Made by a program: the position numbers and the translations under genes
Shown here: one piece after another, positions 1-7,127 of the stretch
Position numbering within the stretch: position 1 is the stretch's first letter
How the letters are laid out: each line of letters opens with the position of its first letter
NCBI GenBank assembly: GCA_937898535.1
Contig: CALDKP010000251.1
Span: 1 to 12,246 of the forward strand
Reading direction: 5' to 3'
Length of the DNA: 12,246 nucleotides
DNA from: an uncultured Sphingomonadales bacterium
GTDB lineage: Bacteria; Pseudomonadota; Alphaproteobacteria; Sphingomonadales; Sphingomonadaceae
Notes under the pieces: generated by a model
The model's database searches: none
The model's input: only the letters and a program-made list of their open reading frames with translations
Told to the model about the DNA's origin: nothing

Positions 1-75
1 CTCATACTGCCTTATTCGCTTGCCATAGCGCGACCATATGGCGCATTGCCCGTCACATAATTTGAGGATTTACGT

Positions 76-321
76 ATGACCGACCGCAGTGAAATGTTTG
101 ATCGCCTAAAGGGCCTGATTGAGCCTTTTAACAAAAAAGGTGTTGAGGTTGGCGAGACCACCACTTTTGCTGGTGATTTGGAATGGGACAGCCTGACCGT
201 CATGGATTTTGTCGCTGAAGTCGAAGACAGCTTTGACATCATCATCAGCATGAATTTACAGGCGGAAATCGAAAATGTCGGCCAATTGGTCGACGCGGTT
301 ACCAAGCTGACCGCAGCCTAA
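76..321 (+). CDS. Acyl carrier protein, probably dedicated to sphingolipid synthesis
   Basis: An 81-residue acyl carrier protein. It has the phosphopantetheine attachment motif D-S-L at residues 38-40, with Ser39 as the likely modified residue, followed by an acidic helix (MDFVAEVED) typical of ACP helix II. The start is supported by a GAGGA element 7 bases upstream of the ATG. The spt gene starts 35 bases after its stop on the same strand, so the two are very likely co-transcribed. In Caulobacter and related alphaproteobacteria a specialised ACP next to spt carries the acyl chain used by the synthase; the same role is inferred here from position. The DSL motif sits in a WDSL context and the protein is clearly not a housekeeping AcpP by gene neighbourhood. 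ACP identity is certain; the dedicated role is likely. Confidence 0.93.
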   Translation: MTDRSEMFDRLKGLIEPFNKKGVEVGETTTFAGDLEWDSLTVMDFVAEVEDSFDIIISMNLQAEIENVGQLVDAVTKLTAA

Positions 322-356
322 TTCAAACGGACGCCTGAATTTAACGGAAGACGTGC

Positions 357-1556
357 ATGACTGATTTATTCTCCAAATTTGATGCCCTGATTGCGCAACG
401 TGAAGGCTTGCTCGCCACGGGCGTAAAAGACCCGTTCAGCCTTGTGATGGAAGAGGTGAAATCGCCGACCGTTGCTGTGGTGAATGGCAAGGAAACCATC
501 TTGCTTGGCACCTATAATTATATGGGTATGACCTTTGACGAAGATGTCATCGCCGCGGGCAAACAGGCTTTGGACGAATTTGGCGCTGGCACGACCGGCA
601 GCCGCGTTCTGAACGGCACATTTCAGGGCCATAAGGAATGCGAAGACGCGTTGAAGGAGTTTTACGGAATGGACCATGCGATGGTCTTTTCCACGGGCTA
701 TCAGGCGAACCTTGGCATCATCAGCACGATTGCGGGCAAGGGCGATTATATCATTCTGGATATCGACAGCCATGCGTCGATCTATGACGGTTGCAAAATG
801 GGCGATGCCGAAATTGTGGCCTTCCGCCATAATGACGTCGAAGCGCTGGAAAAGCGGCTGAAGCGCCTGCCCGCCGATGCGGGCAAGCTTGTCGTGCTTG
901 AAGGTGTCTATTCGATGCTGGGCGACGTTGCGCCGCTGAAGGAAATGATCCGCGTTTCGAAAGAAGCAGGCGCGATGATCCTTGTCGACGAAGCACATTC
1001 GATGGGCTTTATCGGCGAAAATGGCCGCGGCGTGGCCGAAGAGCAGGGCGTGCTCGACGATGTTGACTTCGTCATCGGCACTTTCTCCAAATCGGTCGGC
1101 ACAGTCGGCGGCTTCTGCGTTTCCAACCATCCGAAATTTGAAATCATGCGGCTGGTCTGCCGTCCTTATGTGTTCACGGCGTCATTGCCGCCAGCGGTCG
1201 TCGCATGTTCGGCTGCGAGCATTCGCAAGTTGATGCACAATGGTAACAAGCGTGCGCATTTGTGGGAAAACTCCAGAAATCTGCACCAAGGTCTGCGCGA
1301 TCTTGGTTTCAAACTCGGCACGCCGGATGCGCAAAGCGCCATCATTGCGGTGATTATGCCCGATTTGGAAAAGGGCGCGATGATGTGGGCTGCGCTTCTT
1401 GAAAACGGCCTATATGTAAACCTCGCCCGTCCGCCCGCGACGCCCGCTGGCATGACATTGCTGCGCTGTTCTTTATGTGCTGAACATAGCAGCGAACAGG
1501 TTGCCGATATCCTCAGCCGGTTCGAACGCGCGGGCAAGGAAGTCGGGATCATTTGA
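357..1556 (+). CDS. spt: Serine palmitoyltransferase (PLP-dependent alpha-oxoamine synthase)
   Basis: This 399-residue cytosolic enzyme condenses L-serine with an activated fatty acyl group to 3-ketosphinganine, the first committed step of sphingolipid synthesis. The PLP lysine is Lys245 in GTFSKSVGTVGGF. His139 (DSHAS), which stacks on the cofactor, and Asp211/His214 (DEAH) are all present. These positions are each 20 lower than the numbers I know for the Sphingomonas paucimobilis enzyme (His159, Asp231, His234, Lys265), so the spacing is fully conserved and only the N-terminus is shorter. Related synthases (KBL, AONS, ALAS) share the fold; the neighbouring ACP and the SVGTVGG context favour SPT. 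The start has GGAAG 6 bases upstream. The gene lies between the ACP gene and a DUF1275 gene that begins 10 bases after its stop. Confidence 0.94.
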   Translation: MTDLFSKFDALIAQREGLLATGVKDPFSLVMEEVKSPTVAVVNGKETILLGTYNYMGMTFDEDVIAAGKQALDEFGAGTTGSRVLNGTFQGHKECEDALKEFYGMDHAMVFSTGYQANLGIISTIAGKGDYIILDIDSHASIYDGCKMGDAEIVAFRHNDVEALEKRLKRLPADAGKLVVLEGVYSMLGDVAPLKEMIRVSKEAGAMILVDEAHSMGFIGENGRGVAEEQGVLDDVDFVIGTFSKSVGTVGGFCVSNHPKFEIMRLVCRPYVFTASLPPAVVACSAASIRKLMHNGNKRAHLWENSRNLHQGLRDLGFKLGTPDAQSAIIAVIMPDLEKGAMMWAALLENGLYVNLARPPATPAGMTLLRCSLCAEHSSEQVADILSRFERAGKEVGII

Positions 1557-1566
1557 CCGCGGCCCC

Positions 1567-2217
1567 ATGAACAGGCTTGACCGCAACGCGCGCTTATTGG
1601 CGACTGGCTTTGCGGCAATGGCCGGTATGGTGGATGCCATCGGATTTATGGCGAGCGGCGGGTTTTTCCTGTCGTTCATGAGCGGTAACTCGACGCGCCT
1701 TAGCGTCGGGATTGTTGAAAGCGCGCCTTATATCGGCTTGGTCGCGGCGCTGCTCGCCAGCTTTGTCGGCGGCGTTGTCGCCGGGTCCTTGGTTGGCCGG
1801 CAAACGACATTTGGCCCGCATCATCGGCAGGCGATTATCCTGACCGGCATTTCACTTTTGCTGTTTGCCGCGCCTTTTGTGGCTGACGCCGGATCTTTGC
1901 CCGTCGCTTTGTGCTTTGCGGCCTTTTGCATGGGGATGGAAAACACGCTGTTTGAACGCGAAGGATCGGTGTCGTTCGGCTTGACCTATATGACGGGTGC
2001 GCTCGTCAAGATTGGGCAAGGCATTGCGACGCTGATCAGCGGTGGCGCGCGTCTGGAATGGGTGCCTTATTTGCTGCTTTGGTTGGGTCTGGCCAGCGGT
2101 GCGATTATTGGAGCGCTGATGTTCGGCCGGTTCGGGCTTCAAAGCCTGTGGCTGCCTGCCGCATATGCAGGGGTTTTCGCGCTGGCGCTTTTCGTGCCGC
2201 GCAAAAATGCTCTTTAA
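1567..2217 (+). CDS. DUF1275 (YoaK-type) integral membrane protein
   Basis: A 216-residue polytopic membrane protein. The DUF1275/YoaK signature is visible near the N-terminus: GMVDAIGF at 20-27 and SFMSGNST at 36-43, followed by several hydrophobic segments at about 48-68, 80-97, 101-118, 158-175 and 197-211. The molecular function of this family is not known. The frame is open further upstream inside the end of spt, but the ATG at 1567 is preferred because the family begins just before the first membrane segment. No clear Shine-Dalgarno is visible, so translation may be coupled to spt, whose stop lies 10 bases upstream. Its stop codon overlaps the stop of the convergent gene at 2214. A role in sphingolipid metabolism is only suggested by position. 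Confidence 0.88.
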   Translation: MNRLDRNARLLATGFAAMAGMVDAIGFMASGGFFLSFMSGNSTRLSVGIVESAPYIGLVAALLASFVGGVVAGSLVGRQTTFGPHHRQAIILTGISLLLFAAPFVADAGSLPVALCFAAFCMGMENTLFEREGSVSFGLTYMTGALVKIGQGIATLISGGARLEWVPYLLLWLGLASGAIIGALMFGRFGLQSLWLPAAYAGVFALALFVPRKNAL

Positions 2218-3137
2218 CGCACGGCACCTTTCGCCAAAAGCTTGGGCACCAGAAACAACGCCGCGATCAACGGCCATTTGCGCTGCCACGGGCGTATTTT
2301 GATTTGCGTGCCGGCGTGCCGGTTTATCTTCCACGCCAGATAATCAATGCCGCCGGCATAAGTAAACGCCGCCTTTGCCAGCCGCGCAACGGTCAGCAAT
2401 TTTCCACGTCGACGTAACGCGGGCCAGCGGCGTTTTTCTTGAACGATGTGGCCATCGGGGTCGGGCAAGATAACTATTTGGTCGCTGCGCACTTCATTGG
2501 CGATCGCCGTATACTGCAATGCCGCCCGGCCAAAGCGCGCGTAGCGATTGGGGTCGAACGCAATCACTGATGATGGCCGGTCCTTGCGTTCTGCGCGCAG
2601 CTCCGCGCCATAGGTCATTTGGAATCCCGCCTGCCAAAGGTCGAGCACATCAGCTTCGCGTTCTGCAAATGCCAGTGCCGCATTCAGCAAGGTTGGGGCT
2701 GCCCCCGATATCGCGAGAACCGCAGACTGCCGTGCGTCTTCATCAGCGCACCAGACAAGGCGCGATGGCTGGGCAAAGCGCGCCCAGACCGACACCGCAG
2801 ACGCGGTCGGGCGGTTGAGGTGGTAAAAGTCCGCTTCACTTAAAACCGCCACCTTTGCGACCAGACCGCCATGTTGAAACGGAAATACATTGGGTGGCAG
2901 GCGGCGGTTCCATGTTGCGAGCCAACCGTGTCCATAAGCCGATTGGTAATCGGAAACGATGAGGTAGAAGTCCAGCATTTCGCCCTCTAGCTGTTCCGAC
3001 CGCAGGCACGATCCGTAGAAGAGAACGGCGCGCGCTGCCGGGCCGTATTGCGCGGCGATATGCGCAGCGAATTCGCTGGCGCCCTGTTGCGCGGGTACGG
3101 CCAATTCCTCGGCCACAAGCTGGGTCAGCGAGAGCAT
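2214..3137 (-). CDS. Nucleotidyltransferase-fold protein resembling Tam41/Mmp37; possible sphingolipid head-group enzyme
   Basis: A 307-residue protein, last of a three-gene unit on the minus strand, starting 32 bases after the stop of the lipid kinase. Residues 38-62 look like a nucleotidyltransferase active site: Gly42-Ser43 after a hydrophobic strand, then Asp56 in the run MLDFYLIV. Most family members have Asp-x-Asp here; the second position is Tyr58. The order GS, then LDF, a Trp/Asn-containing helix and a short strand (LVAKVAVLS) recalls Tam41/Mmp37, which makes CDP-diacylglycerol from phosphatidic acid and CTP. The C-terminus is basic with a hydrophobic patch (WPLIAALFLVPKLLAKG), fitting membrane association. 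Next to a ceramide/lipid kinase, a role in activating a phosphorylated sphingolipid is plausible. The gene position resembles a hypothetical gene between spt and the kinase in Caulobacter. The fold is fairly secure; the substrate is inference. Confidence 0.62.
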   Translation of the reverse strand: MLSLTQLVAEELAVPAQQGASEFAAHIAAQYGPAARAVLFYGSCLRSEQLEGEMLDFYLIVSDYQSAYGHGWLATWNRRLPPNVFPFQHGGLVAKVAVLSEADFYHLNRPTASAVSVWARFAQPSRLVWCADEDARQSAVLAISGAAPTLLNAALAFAEREADVLDLWQAGFQMTYGAELRAERKDRPSSVIAFDPNRYARFGRAALQYTAIANEVRSDQIVILPDPDGHIVQEKRRWPALRRRGKLLTVARLAKAAFTYAGGIDYLAWKINRHAGTQIKIRPWQRKWPLIAALFLVPKLLAKGAVR

Positions 3138-3169
3138 ATATGCGCCTTAACCGTTTCCGTTGCCGCTTG

Positions 3170-4141
3170 TTAAGCAGCGAGTTTCAGAAAAGGCACAGGC
3201 GGCGTTGACCGAAGCACGATTGGGCTTCCGCGATGCGCTTCGAACACTTCGCCATCCAAGACGACGCTGCTTTGTTCGCTATCGATGCGGATGACATCGC
3301 CTTGCTGGAAATGGACGCCGCTCGTGGGCGTGTGGCCCAATTTGCCGCGCAGTGATGCCGCGATCATTTTAACCATCGCCCATGGCGTTTGGTCGACGGC
3401 CATAAACTTCATCAAGCCACGCTGTTTGGTTTTGCCGGCTTGCCCACCAAGCAATAGCTTTTCCAGCGTGGTGACGATCAGAATCGAAAATGTGCCCTGC
3501 AATTCGCCATTGCGGATAAACGATATGCTGACGGGTTTTGATCTTTCCGGCAGAAAACTTGCCTTCACCCGGACAAAGGCCGAAAACATAACGGCAATGA
3601 ACGTCAGGAAATGGCTTAAGCCATTGGGCAATCCCAACGGATAGATTTTGTGGCGGCAATATAGGATGGTTTCGGCAAGGCCCGCGCCGCCTAAGAACAT
3701 GCCCAGAACCGGACGCGCGCCTTCGCTGCCGTCGCTTAACGCAATCAGTTCGCGGACAACGATATGTTCGGAAAGGTCGCCCTTTGCGACGTCGATAATA
3801 CGCGCCAGCGCCTCCAACGGGTCACCTTCGGCACCCAAATCGAGCGCAATCAGGTTGGTCTTACCGTTGGGCAGCACCGCGACGGGCGGCGGTGACCCTT
3901 CAAAATGTCCACCGTGGTAAAGTTCGGTCAAAGCGGACTGCACGGTGCCATCGCCGCCATTGATAACGAGCACCTTTGGCTTCACGCGGGCAATCATTTC
4001 GAGCGCTTTGGCGATCTGGCCAATCTCTTCGACTTCGTAATGGAATATATCAGGATTTTTCGCGCAATAGTTTCGCACTGCCGGCAACAACGACCTGTTG
4101 CCGGTTGAATTGGGGTTCGAAAGAAGCGCGACTAAAGCCAA
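3170..4141 (-). CDS. Lipid kinase of the DAGK catalytic-domain family, candidate ceramide kinase
   Basis: A 323-residue cytosolic or membrane-peripheral lipid kinase. The nucleotide-binding GGDGT motif is at residues 62-66, preceded by the N-terminal strand and PNSTGNR loop (10-16). The second glycine loop reads LPNGKTNLIALDLGA at 90-104, diverging from the PLGTGN form of YegS/DgkB enzymes. The family phosphorylates diacylglycerol, sphingosine or ceramide with ATP. Linkage to spt and to a nucleotidyltransferase-like gene favours a sphingolipid substrate; Caulobacter has an established ceramide kinase (CpgB) of this superfamily near its spt gene. The start is a TTG, fixed by GAAGG 7 bases upstream and by the family's usual N-terminus. 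That ribosome site overlaps the stop of the DUF2141 gene 10 bases before, so the two are likely translated together. Kinase family is sure; substrate is inferred. Confidence 0.85.
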   Translation of the reverse strand: MALVALLSNPNSTGNRSLLPAVRNYCAKNPDIFHYEVEEIGQIAKALEMIARVKPKVLVINGGDGTVQSALTELYHGGHFEGSPPPVAVLPNGKTNLIALDLGAEGDPLEALARIIDVAKGDLSEHIVVRELIALSDGSEGARPVLGMFLGGAGLAETILYCRHKIYPLGLPNGLSHFLTFIAVMFSAFVRVKASFLPERSKPVSISFIRNGELQGTFSILIVTTLEKLLLGGQAGKTKQRGLMKFMAVDQTPWAMVKMIAASLRGKLGHTPTSGVHFQQGDVIRIDSEQSSVVLDGEVFEAHRGSPIVLRSTPPVPFLKLAA

Positions 4142-4148
4142 ATAACTA

Positions 4149-4153
4149 CCTTC
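4149..4153 (-). promoter_or_regulatory. Ribosome binding site that fixes the TTG start of the lipid kinase
   Basis: GAAGG on the minus strand lies 7 bases before a TTG. It overlaps the TGA stop of the upstream DUF2141 gene (TGAAGG), which suggests translational coupling. No ATG is placed to serve as an alternative start ahead of the conserved first strand. Confidence 0.7.
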
Positions 4154-4628
4154 ACATATATTTCAGGTTGATGGTGATGCGCGTGACGCCGGGGCCCGCG
4201 TCAAATGCGACCTTGCTGACCGACGGCTTGCCCAAATTCAATATGCTCACGCTGGGGTTATTGGAAAAACCGCCACCATCCTGCGTGAAGTCTGTTTTGC
4301 CATTTCCGTTCCGGTCATGGCGCACAGCGATGCCATATTTCCCTTCGGAAGAAACGGGCATGCAAAAGCTCATATTTCCTGCGCTCGCCCGGCTTTCGAT
4401 GCGGTGCAGCCAGCGGCCTTTGGCCAGCCAAGATCCAGGCGTTGCTGCATAAGACTGCACGCGAACGATGCCTCTCGCTTCCTTCACGCCCTGCACGCTA
4501 ACCAGCACAGCGGGGCCTTTGCCCGCGGCGCAGCGCGACAAATCATTGCTTATTTCTTGGCCTGCAGCAGCGGTGCCCGATATGAGCGCCAATGCTGTGG
4601 CGGATATAAGAACCAAATATTTATGCAT
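4152..4628 (-). CDS. DUF2141 periplasmic protein
   Basis: A 158-residue exported protein. Residues 1-22 form a signal peptide with an AAA cleavage motif before Gly23. The DUF2141 signature is clear: HDRNGNGKTDF at 104-114 and GFSNNPS at 120-126, a pattern that looks like an acidic, Asn/Gly-rich metal-binding type loop within a beta-rich domain. Cys33 and Cys89 could form a disulfide. The function of the family is unknown. The start is supported by AGGAG 7 bases upstream. It is the first gene of the unit that continues with the lipid kinase 10 bases later and then the nucleotidyltransferase-like gene, so a role in handling or placing a modified lipid in the envelope is possible but not shown. 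Confidence 0.85.
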   Translation of the reverse strand: MHKYLVLISATALALISGTAAAGQEISNDLSRCAAGKGPAVLVSVQGVKEARGIVRVQSYAATPGSWLAKGRWLHRIESRASAGNMSFCMPVSSEGKYGIAVRHDRNGNGKTDFTQDGGGFSNNPSVSILNLGKPSVSKVAFDAGPGVTRITINLKYM

Positions 4629-4755
4629 CTCAAAACTCCTGGAACAGCAAATCCGGTATCACTTCACAACGATACCATCGATATATTGCCCCTGAACCTG
4701 TAAGCGTCTATCGGGTCAGTTTGCGGCCAAATTAGGGTGACAGGGCGACCATAAG
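4629..4755. promoter_or_regulatory. Divergent promoter region between the DUF2141 unit and lptF, with an inverted repeat
   Basis: This 127-base gap separates two divergent genes, so it must hold promoters for both the minus-strand lipid unit and the plus-strand lptF-lptG unit, unless lptF is read from elsewhere. It contains the inverted repeat GGTATC (4655-4660) and GATACC (4671-4676) separated by 10 bases, a spacing common for dimeric regulators. I could not identify convincing -35/-10 elements by eye. Confidence 0.45.
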
Positions 4756-5994
4756 TTGAAATTTCTTACTGCCACCGACCGATATATCTTCCGGCTTGTG
4801 ATGTTGCCGCTGCTGGCGACGCTCGCAATCGCGGCATCATTGTTGCTTCTGGACAAGATGTTGACCCTGTTTGACTTCGTCGCCGCAGAGGGCGGACCGG
4901 TCAGCGTGGTCTGGCGCATGCTCGCAAATCTGATGCCCGAATATCTATCGCTCGGCATCCCTATCGGGCTTTTGCTGGGTATCTTGCTGGCGTTCCGCAA
5001 ACTCGCCACATCGTCCGAACTCGACATTTTTCGGGCGGTGGGCATGAGCTATTTCCGACTGCTGCGCGTGCCTTTCCTGCTGGCAATCGCGCTTGCTATG
5101 GTGAACTTTGCCATTGTCGGCTTCCTTCAGCCCAGCGCACGCTATCTATATGAAGAACTCCGGTTCGAGCTGCGATCAGGTGCCTTTGGCGCAAAGGTCC
5201 GTGTCGGCGAATTCAACAATGTCGGCAAAAATTTGACCGTGCGCATTGATGAAAGCCGGAACAATGGCAACGCACTGTCAGGCATGTTTGTGTACGCGCA
5301 AGGCAACAAGGGGCAATCGATCGCGGTCACCGCGGAAAAGGGCCAGTTTCTGCGCACCGACGATCCGGATACCATTTTGCTGCGGCTGGAAAAGGGTACG
5401 CTCGTGCACGACGCACCCAATTATAAATCGCCGCGCGTACTCAGTTTCACCAGTCATGATGTCCCCATTCCGCTGCCGCAGATTGAGAGTTTTCGGTCGC
5501 GTGGCGGCAAAGACCGCGAGTATCTGATTACAGAATTGGTGCAGATCGGGAATGATATGCAAAGGCCAGCGCTGGAACGTGACAGTGCGTGGTCCAATTT
5601 CCATTTCCGCCTTGTTGAGGTGGCGATGATGCTCCTGCTGCCATTGCTTGCATTGGCGCTGGCGATACCGCCGAAACGGTCGACATCCGCGCTTGGCGTC
5701 TTTTTATCGATCGTGATGGTCGTGACCTATCATAAGATAAACGAATATGCCGAAAGCGTCGGTGCAATGGGCATTGTTGATCCGTTTATCGCATTGTGGG
5801 CGCCATTTGTGCTGTTCGCCGCGCTTATCATCTGGATGTATCATGTGATCGCGCATGTGCCCGGCGGTCAGCCCATCGGCGCACTGGAAGTCTTCGCGAC
5901 AAAGGCCGGTAAATGGTTCAAGAAACTGTTCCGCTGGGGCCGAAAATCGCGGCTGGCCACCATTGGCATGCCAGTGCCGCAAGAGGGGTCATAA
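4756..5994 (+). CDS. lptF: LPS export ABC permease LptF
   Basis: A 412-residue inner-membrane permease of the YjgP/YjgQ family, LptF. With LptG it forms the transmembrane part of the LptB2FG transporter that lifts lipopolysaccharide out of the inner membrane. Predicted spans are at about 14-33, 62-80 and 103-123, then a large periplasmic beta-domain to about 285, then spans at about 287-304, 311-326 and 343-362. The cytoplasmic segment SSELDIFRAVGMS (86-98) matches the coupling-helix region expected to contact LptB. Translation appears to begin at TTG 4756, giving the usual short N-terminus before the first span; the ribosome site is weak. lptG follows 3 bases after the stop. Many sphingomonads replace LPS by glycosphingolipids, so the cargo here may not be LPS. 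Confidence 0.92.
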   Translation: MKFLTATDRYIFRLVMLPLLATLAIAASLLLLDKMLTLFDFVAAEGGPVSVVWRMLANLMPEYLSLGIPIGLLLGILLAFRKLATSSELDIFRAVGMSYFRLLRVPFLLAIALAMVNFAIVGFLQPSARYLYEELRFELRSGAFGAKVRVGEFNNVGKNLTVRIDESRNNGNALSGMFVYAQGNKGQSIAVTAEKGQFLRTDDPDTILLRLEKGTLVHDAPNYKSPRVLSFTSHDVPIPLPQIESFRSRGGKDREYLITELVQIGNDMQRPALERDSAWSNFHFRLVEVAMMLLLPLLALALAIPPKRSTSALGVFLSIVMVVTYHKINEYAESVGAMGIVDPFIALWAPFVLFAALIIWMYHVIAHVPGGQPIGALEVFATKAGKWFKKLFRWGRKSRLATIGMPVPQEGS

Positions 5995-5997
5995 TCC

Positions 5998-7086
5998 ATG
6001 CATTTCTTCCCCTCGCGCAACATTACAATGTACATGGCCCGGCTGTTTGTCGTGCGCAGCTTTGCTGTGTTGATGATGCTTGTTCTGGTGCTGATGACGC
6101 TCGATCTGCTCGGTGAAAGTGGCAAGATATTGGCGGTCCCCGGAAATGATCAGGGCGATGTGTTGCGCTATGTGACGATGCGCGCACCGCAAATTATTGC
6201 CCGTTTTCTGCCCTTTTCGGTCCTGTTGGGGACATTAATCACCTTCGCGACCCTTAGCCAGAACAGCGAAGTGGTGGCGATGAAGGCGGCGGGATTGTCC
6301 GCGCACCAAATTCTTGCGCCCATGTTTGTCGCCAGCTTGGGCGTCGCGCTTATTTCGTTCGTGTTTAACGATGTGGTCGTTGCCCCGAATACACAAAAGC
6401 TTAAAGTTTGGAAGGATGCCGAATATGGCGCGATCGCGCCCGATAGTGACGCGCGCAATAATGTGTGGGTCCGCGAAGGCGGCGACCTTATAAATGCAAG
6501 CAGAGTGCTGGGATCGGGCGACAATATCGTCCTCGATAATGTCCGCGTCTATTTGCGCGCCAATGGCGGTTTGCGTCAGGTGATTACTGCTCCAAATGCC
6601 CGTTATGTTGACAACGCATGGCTGCTTGAAAATGCGGAAACATTTGACGTCGCGACCACCGAACAGAAGAAGGTGACTAATCTTGTGATCGGTAAAGGCA
6701 TAACGCCGAATAGGTTCAACGTCCTCAAGGTCGACGGAGACAGCCTTGGCTTCTTGCCATTGATGCGCGCCATTGACGATCTGCGTGCCGCCGGTCGCCG
6801 CACCGATAATCTGGAAGGTATATTGTGGCACAAGCTGGCCGGGCCTTTATCGACCTTGTTAATGCCCTTGCTTGGGGCGGTCGCCGCCTTTGGGCTTGCC
6901 CGCTCGGGCGCTTTGTTCGTGCGCGCAGTGCTGGGCATGGCGCTTGGCTTTACCTATTTCGTGGCTGATAACTTTGCCTTGGCGATGGGCAATCTGGGCG
7001 CTTATCCGCCCTGGATTGCCGCATGGGGACCGTTTTTGCTGTTTTTGCTGATCGGCGAAACGGTGCTTATCCGCACCGAAGAATAA
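5998..7086 (+). CDS. lptG: LPS export ABC permease LptG
   Basis: A 362-residue permease of the same YjgP/YjgQ family, partner of LptF. Spans are at about 19-38, 65-86 and 104-124, followed by a periplasmic domain and three C-terminal spans, ending LLFLLIGETVLI. The segment SEVVAMKAAGLS (90-101) corresponds to the coupling helix and is the version typical of LptG. The start ATG has GAGGGG 9 bases upstream, inside the end of lptF, and the genes are separated by only 3 bases, so translation is likely coupled. An ATG inside the N-terminus (residue 11 or 13) could also be used. No lptB or lptC gene is in the window. The GNAT-like gene begins 41 bases after the stop on the same strand. Confidence 0.92.
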   Translation: MHFFPSRNITMYMARLFVVRSFAVLMMLVLVLMTLDLLGESGKILAVPGNDQGDVLRYVTMRAPQIIARFLPFSVLLGTLITFATLSQNSEVVAMKAAGLSAHQILAPMFVASLGVALISFVFNDVVVAPNTQKLKVWKDAEYGAIAPDSDARNNVWVREGGDLINASRVLGSGDNIVLDNVRVYLRANGGLRQVITAPNARYVDNAWLLENAETFDVATTEQKKVTNLVIGKGITPNRFNVLKVDGDSLGFLPLMRAIDDLRAAGRRTDNLEGILWHKLAGPLSTLLMPLLGAVAAFGLARSGALFVRAVLGMALGFTYFVADNFALAMGNLGAYPPWIAAWGPFLLFLLIGETVLIRTEE

Positions 7087-7127
7087 GGCGGCTTTGGGCA
7101 CATAAAAATGCGTTTCGGGAATTCACT

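Noticed and set aside
1..60. Open plus-strand frame from the window edge to TAA at 58-60, possibly the end of an upstream gene
   Set aside because: A second frame is also open to 63-65, the visible part is only 19 codons, and nothing in it is recognisable.
366..1130. Long minus-strand ORF (254 codons) antisense to spt
   Set aside because: It mirrors codon bias of spt, has no recognisable motif, and spt carries all catalytic residues in the plus frame.
7023..7127. Upstream extension of the GNAT-like gene into lptG
   Set aside because: The extra 35 residues would overlap the end of lptG, have no family similarity, and the ATG at 7128 has its own ribosome site.
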